DNA from: Clostridiales bacterium
GTDB lineage: Bacteria; Bacillota; Clostridia; Oscillospirales; Acutalibacteraceae
Direction of reading: 5' to 3'
Length of the DNA: 7,094 bases
Assembly (NCBI GenBank): GCA_021200075.1
Contig: JAJQGZ010000006.1
Span: forward strand, 1-7,094
Position numbers and translations under genes: made by a program. How positions within the stretch are numbered: the stretch's first letter is position 1; each line of letters begins with the position of its first letter. This document shows, piece by piece, positions 1 through 5,311 of this stretch. The notes beneath the pieces were generated by a model. That model had not been told where the DNA came from, made no database searches, and saw only the letters and a list, made by a program, of their open reading frames with translations.

Positions 1-117
1 GACTCTATTAAACTTTTACACGGAAGTGTTCAACTTGCACTTGCAATTTTCGACTTATTTTGTTACTTTCAGCTAAAGATATTATTAATTGCTTTTGCAT
101 CGTTTTATTATTCAGTT

Positions 118-124
118 AAGGAGG
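118..124 (+). promoter_or_regulatory. Ribosome binding site deciding a TTG start
   Basis: A perfect AAGGAGG lies 8 bases before TTG at 133-135. The nearer ATG at 126-128 is only one base from it and hits TAG after four codons (138-140), so it cannot start the long protein. The TTG is therefore the start. I see no convincing promoter in bases 1-117. Confidence 0.85.
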
Positions 125-132
125 AATGAGTT

Positions 133-1335
133 TTGCATAGAAGAGAAAAACTTATTTCCGTAATAATACCGGTACTTGTTGCCGTTTTGGTAATTTCAAG
201 TCTTGCCGTCAGCGGTCATATAACTAAAAATGCGGATGAAAAAAATCCTACCGCCGAAACCGCCGTTTCGCTTGTTAATGAAGATACTACGGAAGAAACC
301 ACCTCCGCCGACAGCGAGGTTACGATTATTGCGGTCGGGGATAATCTTATTCATAATACGCTTATAACGGCAGGGGAGCAGGAGGACGGAACACTCGATT
401 ATTCATCACTTTATTCAAACATAAAGCCCGAGATTGAAAAATTTGACATCTCGATTATTAATCAGGAAACCATACTCGGCAGCGACAGTTTTGATTACAC
501 CGGTTATCTGCTTTTCAATTCTCCGTGGGAGATAGGCAAGGCGGCTATTGACGCAGGCTTCGATATATTCACCTGCGCCACAAATCATTCTATGGATATA
601 GGCTGGTCGGGAATACAAAAGGAAATTGAATTTTTCTCGGAGTACGAGGATGTCGTTCAGCTCGGTGTTAATGCCAACGAGGATTCCTATAACCAAATAA
701 CATATTATCAAAAAAACGGCATAACCTTTGCACTGCTTAATTACACCTACGGTACAAACGGCATATCCCTGCCGGAAGCCAAGCAGTGGTGCGTTAATTT
801 GCTTGAAAAGGAAAAGGTTACATCTGATATAACCGAGGCGAGGAAGAATGCCGATGTCGTAATTGTATTCCCTCATTGGGGTACCGAAAACAGCCACGAA
901 ATTTCCGATTACCAGGAGGAGTATACACAGCTTTTCTGCGAGCTCGGAGTTGATATAGTCATCGGTACTCATCCCCATGTGCTTCAGGATGTTGAATGGG
1001 TGACGAACGAGGAATCCGGCAATAAAACTCTTGTTTACTATTCGCTCGGTAATTTTATATCGCATCAAATAGAGCTTGACCAGCTTTGCGGCGGTATGGC
1101 GGAAATTAAAATAGAAAAGCATAACGGTGAGATTGAAATAACGACAGCTAAGCTTGTTCCCATAGTATGCTATTACAGCAAGAACGACGCAGGCAATTAT
1201 GATTTTAATGTTTATAAGCTTGCGGATTATACCGTTTCCGTTGCCGCAACCCACGCTCAAAGCGGTGCGACGGCTGAATATTTTACCGAACTTTGCGAGG
1301 AAATTGTTGACGAAGAATTTTTAAGCATTGAATAA
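133..1335 (+). CDS. CapA-family (poly-gamma-glutamate synthesis type) membrane-anchored protein
   Basis: This 400-residue protein begins with a short basic stretch (MHRREK) and a hydrophobic segment at about residues 8-28. There is no lipobox cysteine, so it is probably an N-terminally anchored extracytoplasmic protein. Residues 30-60 are an acidic, Thr-rich linker. From about residue 62 the CapA fold (metallophosphoesterase-like) is recognisable by its ordered motifs: AVGDNLIH, INQET, ATNHSMDIGW, FPHWGTE, GTHPHVLQ and YYSLGNF. Asp, Asn and His residues in these motifs are the likely metal ligands. CapA relatives take part in poly-gamma-glutamate capsule export or anchoring, but many occur without capBC, and no capB/C is in this window, so the substrate is unknown. 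The frame is clean. A good ribosome binding site supports the TTG start. Nothing ties it functionally to the nitrogen genes downstream, which have their own promoter. Confidence 0.88.
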   Translation: MHRREKLISVIIPVLVAVLVISSLAVSGHITKNADEKNPTAETAVSLVNEDTTEETTSADSEVTIIAVGDNLIHNTLITAGEQEDGTLDYSSLYSNIKPEIEKFDISIINQETILGSDSFDYTGYLLFNSPWEIGKAAIDAGFDIFTCATNHSMDIGWSGIQKEIEFFSEYEDVVQLGVNANEDSYNQITYYQKNGITFALLNYTYGTNGISLPEAKQWCVNLLEKEKVTSDITEARKNADVVIVFPHWGTENSHEISDYQEEYTQLFCELGVDIVIGTHPHVLQDVEWVTNEESGNKTLVYYSLGNFISHQIELDQLCGGMAEIKIEKHNGEIEITTAKLVPIVCYYSKNDAGNYDFNVYKLADYTVSVAATHAQSGATAEYFTELCEEIVDEEFLSIE

Positions 1336-1379
1336 ATCACACTATTTTGGCATAATGCACAAAAAGGTTTAGAGTGATT
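1335..1379 (+). other. Imperfect hairpin just after the CapA gene
   Basis: AATCACACTA (1335-1344) pairs with TAGAGTGATT (1370-1379) with one A-A mismatch. Inside it TTTTG pairs with CAAAA and GCA with TGC around a short loop. It overlaps the last base of the stop codon. There is no T-run after it, so it is a weak terminator at best. It could instead be a 3'-end stabilising structure or an operator dyad. Confidence 0.4.
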
Positions 1380-1398
1380 GACTGCTCACGATCGATAA

Positions 1399-1428
1399 TT
1401 GACAAAATTGTACAAAAAAGTTGACAAA
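1399..1428 (+). repeat. Repeated TTGACAAA motifs over the glnA -35 region
   Basis: TTGACAAA occurs at 1399-1406 and again at 1421-1428, a 22-base period (about two helical turns). The palindrome TTGTACAA lies between them at 1408-1415. The second copy contains the -35 box. The layout resembles an operator, but the -35 consensus itself accounts for part of the similarity. Confidence 0.4.
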
Positions 1429-1449
1429 CTCAAATGCAATAAGTATAAT
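1421..1449 (+). promoter_or_regulatory. Sigma-A promoter of glnA
   Basis: TTGACA at 1421-1426 and TATAAT at 1444-1449 are both perfect consensus hexamers with the ideal 17-base spacer. Transcription should start near 1456, about 11 bases before the leader hairpin and about 80 bases before the glnA ATG. A promoter this strong suggests that expression is limited by a repressor, by leader termination, or by both. Confidence 0.85.
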
Positions 1450-1462
1450 AAATTGTAGTTAA

Positions 1463-1504
1463 GAACGAGGGCGTTCCGTACAAGGCGGAGTGCCCTCTTT
1501 TTTT
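1463..1504 (+). terminator. Leader terminator/attenuator between promoter and glnA
   Basis: Bases 1467-1478 pair with 1486-1497 in a 12-bp stem (GAGGGC/GCCCTC at the base, two G-U pairs), loop TACAAGG, followed by seven T at 1498-1504. This is a strong intrinsic terminator. It lies after the glnA promoter and before the glnA ATG, so it cannot simply end the upstream gene. A smaller hairpin, GAACG-AGGG-CGTTC (1463-1476), shares bases with the terminator's 5' arm and could compete with it, although it is much weaker. An attenuation role is inferred from position. Confidence 0.75.
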
Positions 1505-1535
1505 ATTATTTTATATCAAAGAGAGAAGTATTTAC

Positions 1536-2888
1536 ATGAGCAAGTACACAAAGGAAGACATCCTGAAAAATGCCGAGGAAAACGGCGTAGAGTTCATCAG
1601 ACTTCAGTTTACTGATGTGTTTGGTATTATGAAAAATGTATCAATCACTAGTACACAGTTTGAGAAAGCTCTTGACAACGAGTGTATGTTCGACGGTTCG
1701 TCCATCGACGGCTTCGTAAGAATTAACGAGTCCGATATGTATCTTCATCCCGATTATGATACCTGGACAATTTTCCCTTGGAGGAAGCATCAAAATGCTA
1801 AGACTGCTCGTCTTATCTGTTCCGTATACTGCGCGGATAACAAAACTCCCCTCCTCGGAGATCCGAGAAATGTACTTCAAAAGGTTGTTGATGAAGCCGC
1901 TGAAATGGGTTATACCTTTAATGTAGGCCCCGAATGTGAATTCTTCCTCTTTAAGCTTAACGAGGACGGCAATCCTACCACTACAACGAGCGACGAGGGC
2001 GGTTACTTTGACCTCAACCCGATTGACCACGGTGAAAACTGCCGCCGTGATATTTGCCTTGCTCTTGAGGAAATGGGCTATACAATCGAGGCTTCGCACC
2101 ACGAGGTTGCCGAGGGTCAGCACGAAATTGACTTTAAGTTCGACGATGTTATGACCACTGCCGACAGAGTAATGACCTTTAAGCATGTTGTTAAAACTTA
2201 TGCTACAAAGCATGGACTTCACGCAACATTTATGCCTAAGCCGATTTACGGCATAAACGGTTCGGGAATGCACACCAATATGTCACTTATGACAACCGAT
2301 GAAAACGGCAAAACCGTAAACGCTTTCTACGATCCGTCAAGCGAGGACGGTCTCAGCAAGATTGCTCATAACTTCATCGCAGGTATTCTTGCTCATGTTA
2401 AGGGCATCGCCGCTTATTCAAACCCGACAGTAAATTCTTACAAGAGGCTTGTACCCGGATATGAAGCTCCAACTTATATTGTATGGAGTGCTTCCAACCG
2501 TTCCTGCCTTGTTCGTATTCCGGCTGCAAGGGGAATGGGTACCCGTGTAGAGCTTCGTTGTCCCGACCCGACCTGCAATCCGTATCTTGAAATGGCGCTT
2601 TGCCTTGCCGCAGGTCTTGACGGTATTAAGAAAAATATGGAGCCTGCACCGGCTGTTGATTATAATGTATTTGAACTTTCCGACGAGGAAATCAAAGAAA
2701 AGGGCATTGACTGCCTGCCCGGTTCTCTTGAAGAAGCTATTAAGGCTTCCGAGGCTGATCCGTTTGTTAAGGAAACCGTAGGCGAGCATGTATTCAATGC
2801 TTATACCGAAGGTAAGAAAGCCGAATGGGATGATTACAAGGCAAGAGTTTCCCAGTGGGAAATCGACAGATATATGGTTAATTATTAA
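1536..2888 (+). CDS. glnA: Glutamine synthetase, type I (GSI-alpha)
   Basis: This cytoplasmic dodecamer-type enzyme makes glutamine from glutamate, ammonium and ATP. The 450-residue frame is intact and of normal GSI-alpha length. Visible landmarks are the beta-grasp N-domain with FDGSSIDGF (residues 52-60), metal-binding Glu in PECEF (132-136), HHEVAEGQHE (188-197), the NGSGMH loop (241-246), RLVPGYE (304-310) and the RVELRCPDP segment (337-345). Arg62, which mediates glutamine feedback inhibition in the Bacillus subtilis enzyme, is at the same position. The adenylylation-site tyrosine region and insertion of GSI-beta enzymes are absent, so adenylylation control is not expected. The start is ATG, preceded by the weaker purine stretch GAGAGA (1521-1526), spaced about 9 bases. 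It has its own promoter and a terminator-like leader, so premature termination is a likely control step. The frame is clean, in contrast to the genes downstream. Confidence 0.97.
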   Translation: MSKYTKEDILKNAEENGVEFIRLQFTDVFGIMKNVSITSTQFEKALDNECMFDGSSIDGFVRINESDMYLHPDYDTWTIFPWRKHQNAKTARLICSVYCADNKTPLLGDPRNVLQKVVDEAAEMGYTFNVGPECEFFLFKLNEDGNPTTTTSDEGGYFDLNPIDHGENCRRDICLALEEMGYTIEASHHEVAEGQHEIDFKFDDVMTTADRVMTFKHVVKTYATKHGLHATFMPKPIYGINGSGMHTNMSLMTTDENGKTVNAFYDPSSEDGLSKIAHNFIAGILAHVKGIAAYSNPTVNSYKRLVPGYEAPTYIVWSASNRSCLVRIPAARGMGTRVELRCPDPTCNPYLEMALCLAAGLDGIKKNMEPAPAVDYNVFELSDEEIKEKGIDCLPGSLEEAIKASEADPFVKETVGEHVFNAYTEGKKAEWDDYKARVSQWEIDRYMVNY

Positions 2889-2985
2889 TACTTTTACAGC
2901 TTAACTGTTGTTTAAAAGGTATCTTGTAATTGCATTTGTGATTATTTGATTTTCAATCGCCCTCTCTTATGGCATTTATGCCGTT

Positions 2986-3024
2986 GTCGAGCCGATGACG
3001 GCTGACGGCTTTCGTCGGCTCGGC
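2986..3024 (+). other. Strong 13-bp hairpin after glnA, no T-tract
   Basis: GTCGAGCCGATGA (2986-2998) pairs with TCGTCGGCTCGGC (3012-3024) around a 13-base loop, with two G-U type pairs. It starts about 98 bases after the glnA stop. No T-run follows, so it is not a standard intrinsic terminator. It may protect the glnA mRNA 3' end or act as a regulatory structure. Just upstream is a small palindrome, GGCATTTATGCC (2971-2982). Confidence 0.6.
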
Positions 3025-3053
3025 TATATACTGTATTGGTTATAAACAGTGTA

Positions 3054-3082
3054 TTGAGAGCGTTGATTATCATGCCAATATT
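3054..3082 (+). promoter_or_regulatory. Candidate promoter of amt
   Basis: TTGAGA (3054-3059) and AATATT (3077-3082) are separated by 17 bases. The -10 match is poor. An alternative pairs TTGATT (3063-3068) with TTTAAT (3088-3093) at 19 bases. The stretch is AT-rich and a promoter is expected somewhere here, but I cannot fix which one is used. Confidence 0.3.
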
Positions 3083-3110
3083 TAAATTTTAATATCGTTT
3101 ATTTTGGCAC

Positions 3111-3145
3111 AAAGGGGTGTTCGTAGAAATACGTACACCCTTTTT
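3111..3145 (+). terminator. Leader terminator/attenuator before amt
   Basis: AAAGGGGTGT (3111-3120) pairs with ACACCCTTTT (3135-3144). Across one T-T mismatch the stem continues as CGTA/TACG, capped by a GAAA tetraloop (3126-3129). The 3' arm merges into a T-tract. It ends 38 bases before the amt start and lies directly upstream of its ribosome binding site. It could end read-through from glnA or attenuate amt. Its placement mirrors the hairpin in front of glnA. Confidence 0.7.
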
Positions 3146-3168
3146 ATTTATTTCATTTTTTCATTCTT

Positions 3169-3175
3169 AAGGAGG
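3169..3175 (+). promoter_or_regulatory. Ribosome binding site of amt
   Basis: A perfect AAGGAGG lies 7 bases before ATG 3183, which confirms that start. Confidence 0.85.
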
Positions 3176-3182
3176 AAGAATT

Positions 3183-4919
3183 ATGGGTCTTGAATCAATT
3201 ATCGAAGTCGTCGATCAGGAAGCATTTGCAATATGGTTCTTAATCGGCGCAGCGCTGGTATTCTTTATGCAGTGCGGATTTGCTATGGTGGAAACGGGCT
3301 TTACCAGAGCCAAAAACGCCGGCAATATCATTATGAAAAATCTTATGGATTTTTGTATCGGCGCGGTTATGTTCATCGTTTTGGGCTTCGGTCTTATGAT
3401 GGGCGAGGAATGTCTCGGCGGTCTTGTGGGTATGCCCACTCTCGGACTGCTTACCGATTATACCGGCAATGCGGAGAATTGGTCGAGCTTTGTATCCAAC
3501 CTCGTGTTCTGCGCAACCGCCGCAACCATAGTTTCCGGTGCAATGGCGGAGCGTACAAAATTTGCAGCATATTGCATTTATTCGCAGTTATTTCGGCTGT
3601 TGTATATCCGATTGAAGCCGGTTGGATTTGGAATCCCGAAGGTTGGCTTGTAGTCAGGGGCTTCCACGATTTCGCAGGTTCCTGCGCAATTCATATGGTC
3701 GGTGGTATCAGTGCATTTATAGGCGCCGCAATCCTCGGGCCTCGTATAGGTAAATATAAAAAGGACAAAAAGACGGGTAAGAAAGTTGCAAAAGCTATTC
3801 CCGGTCACTCGCTCACTCTCGGCGCACTCGGCTGTTTTATTCTTTGGTTCGGCTGGTATGGCTTCAACAGTGCAGCCGCCACTACAACCGATTCTCTTGC
3901 TTCAATTTTCCTTACAACCACAATGGCTCCGACTACCGCAACGGTTGTAACGATGATATTCACCTGGATTAAGGACGGCAAACCCGATATTTCGATGTCG
4001 CTTAACGCTTCGCTTGCAGGTCTTGTGGCGATTACCGCACCCTGCGATTGTGTAGACGCTTTAAGCTCCGTTATAATCGGTGCCGTTTCTGGTATACTTG
4101 TTGTTGTAGCTGTTGAATTTATTGATAAAAAGCTCCATGTTGACGACCCCGTAGGTGTAGTTGCAGTTCATATGGTAAACGGTACGTGGGGGTACAATTG
4201 CCGTAGGTCTTTTCTCAAACGGCAGCGACGGAGTAGAAAAAGGACTTTTCTACGGCGGCGGATTTTCACAGCTCGGCATTCAGCTTCTCGGTTTGGTATG
4301 CGTTGCCGCTTGGACAGCCGTTACTATGACAATCGTATTCTTTGTTATCAATAAAACTATCGGGCTCAGAGTTTCCGAGGAAGAGGAAATCAAGGGACTT
4401 GATGATACAGAGCATAATCTTCCGTCCGCATATGCCGACTTTATGCCAGCCGGTCTTGCACCTGCTTATACGGCTGCTCCTGTTTCTTCGTCAACTCCGG
4501 CAGCTTCGGTTGAAAAGGCTGTTCCGGTTGAAACCTATACCACCAATAAGGACGCTAAGCTCAACAGGTTGTTATGATATTCAACCCTACAAAGTTTGAG
4601 GAAATCAAGGCTTCTATGAACGAGTTGGGTGTTACTGGTATGACGGTTACAAATGTTATGGGCTGCGGATCTCAAAAAGGGACACACAGGAAGATACCGT
4701 GGTGTTGATATTGAAGAAATGAGCCTTAATCCCAAGATGAAGCTCGAAATGGTAATTTCAGCCGTTCCCGTTGCAAGTGTTGTTGACGCCGCACGCACGG
4801 TTCTTTACACCGGCAATATCGGCGACGGTAAAATATTTGTTTATGATGTTGAAGATGTCGTAAAGGTTCGTACCGGAGAACACGGCTATGACGCTCTCCA
4901 GGGTGAGGACGATATTTAA
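3183..4919 (+). CDS. amt: Ammonium transporter fused to a P-II (GlnK) domain; frame broken by four 1-base indels
   Basis: Restoring the frame gives 578 residues: an Amt channel (about 1-400), an Ala/Pro/Thr-rich linker (about 400-460), then a complete P-II domain. The Amt part shows the family N-terminal region (FFMQCGFAMVETGFTRAKN, GNIIMKNLMDF), GAMAERTKFAAY, the pore twin histidines in CAIHMVGG (about His171) and VAVHMVNGTWG (about His330), and WFGWYGFNS. It should conduct ammonium across the membrane, with the fused P-II acting as a built-in gate. Breaks: one base missing near 3582 (after ...AAYCIY, before AVISAVVYP); one extra G in the five-G run 4188-4192; one base missing near 4566 (before VVMIFNP); one extra A in 4674-4678. 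The shifts sum to zero. As read, translation would stop at 3651-3653. Conservation on both sides of every break suggests sequence error rather than old decay, but that cannot be settled here. Confidence 0.9.
4568..4919 (+). other. C-terminal P-II/GlnK domain of the Amt fusion
   Basis: This domain begins VVMIFNPTKFEEIKASMNELG and runs to TGEHGYDAL. The T-loop reads GCGSQKGHTGRYRG, and the B-loop TGNIGDGKIFV carries the ATP/ADP-binding Gly-Asp-Gly-Lys. Gln39 and Lys40 equivalents are present, so 2-oxoglutarate/ATP sensing is plausible. The position matching the uridylylated Tyr51 of Escherichia coli GlnK falls in GVDIEE and is Ile by my alignment, so uridylylation is unlikely. There is no separate start with a good ribosome binding site at the junction, which supports a fusion rather than two genes. 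The one-base break at 4566 does, however, separate it from Amt in the given sequence. Confidence 0.85.
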
Positions 4920-4962
4920 ACGATTTAATCATAATGGTAAATCTCTTTTCTGATTTTTTAAA

Positions 4963-4995
4963 GCAAAAACCCCGGGCTTCCCCGAGCGTTTTTGC
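4963..4995 (+). terminator. Hairpin after the Amt-GlnK gene, probable terminator
   Basis: GCAAAAAC (4963-4970) pairs with GTTTTTGC (4988-4995). An inner CGGG-CTTC-CCCG stem is separated by small mismatches. The A-tract and T-tract form the lower stem, as in many intrinsic terminators. It starts 44 bases after the stop codon. Confidence 0.5.
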
Positions 4996-5004
4996 ACCTG
5001 TAAA

Positions 5005-5024
5005 GACGCATATTGACGCATATT
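5005..5024 (+). repeat. Perfect 10-bp tandem repeat
   Basis: GACGCATATT occurs twice, head to tail, at 5005-5014 and 5015-5024. The period is about one DNA turn, as in some tandem operator sites. It lies about 130 bases before the putative glutamate synthase promoter. Confidence 0.7.
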
Positions 5025-5048
5025 ATTGATATGTAATAAATATACGCC

Positions 5049-5072
5049 AATATTCACCATATATGGAATATT
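5049..5072 (+). repeat. Inverted repeat centred on CCATATATGG
   Basis: AATATT (5049-5054) and AATATT (5067-5072) flank the perfect 10-bp palindrome CCATATATGG (5057-5066), with a two-base asymmetry on the left. It is a candidate operator upstream of the glutamate synthase promoter. The AT-rich context raises the chance that it is accidental. Confidence 0.45.
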
Positions 5073-5151
5073 TATGCAAAAAATATTAAATTTTATGTGA
5101 AATTATACATATTTCTTATCAAAAAAGTATTAATTTCTATAACGGATATAA

Positions 5152-5181
5152 TTGACTGAAACCGATATTATGGTGTAAAAT
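5152..5181 (+). promoter_or_regulatory. Candidate sigma-A promoter for the glutamate synthase genes
   Basis: TTGACT (5152-5157) and TAAAAT (5176-5181) each differ from consensus by one base, with an 18-base spacer. This would give a leader of about 110 bases before ATG 5297. The remainder of the 4920-5296 gap is AT-rich, and I see no gene in it. Confidence 0.6.
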
Positions 5182-5257
5182 TTAATAAAGTGTATTAAAG
5201 TGTGTTTTATTGTATGTTCAAACGCCTGAATACAATATTTATTATTACGCTTATTTT

Positions 5258-5274
5258 CGGAAAATTATTTTCCG
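5258..5274 (+). other. Small hairpin in the glutamate synthase leader
   Basis: CGGAAAA (5258-5264) and TTTTCCG (5268-5274) form a perfect 7-bp stem with a 3-base loop, ending 22 bases before the start codon. It is close to the ribosome binding site and lacks a T-tail. It could influence translation or mRNA stability. Confidence 0.45.
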
Positions 5275-5278
5275 TATT

Positions 5279-5311
5279 GCTTAAAGAGAGGTAAATATGC
5301 TTAAAGAGGGG
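5279..5311 (+). repeat. Near-duplicate of the ribosome-binding region across the gene start
   Basis: GCTTAAAGAGAGG (5279-5291) recurs as GCTTAAAGAGGGG (5299-5311), 12 of 13 bases alike, 20 bases apart. The first copy is the ribosome binding site. The second spans the G of the start codon and encodes residues 2-5. Confidence 0.7.

Noticed and set aside
415..1260. A 281-codon open frame on the minus strand opposite the CapA gene
   Set aside because: It is antisense to a clear CapA protein, its translation matches no family I know, and it has no convincing ribosome binding site. It is a shadow of the coding strand. The minus-strand frames opposite glnA and glutamate synthase are rejected for the same reason.
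1463..1497. ANTAR-type dual hexaloop RNA in the glnA leader
   Set aside because: The only hexaloop reading (GAAC-GAGGGC-GTTC) lacks the expected A at loop position 1, and there is no room after the promoter for a first hairpin. Antitermination by another means stays possible.
3100..3120. Possible sigma-54 promoter at TTTTGGCACAAAGGGG (and TTTTGGCATAATGCA near 1345)
   Set aside because: The GG element is present, but no GC element follows at the required ten-base spacing in either place.
4670..4682. Programmed frameshift at the A-run in the P-II domain
   Set aside because: The shift needed is +1, the site lacks a full slippery heptamer, and three other unrelated breaks in the same gene would each need their own mechanism.
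4653..4919. Separate small P-II gene starting at ATG 4653
   Set aside because: That start lies within the conserved P-II core and skips its first beta strand. The upstream residues in the neighbouring frame complete the domain, so it is a frameshift fragment.
5000..5290. CRISPR array or mobile-element ends in the AT-rich gap
   Set aside because: Only one two-copy 10-mer and short dyads are present. There are no regularly spaced repeats, terminal inverted repeats or transposase sequence.
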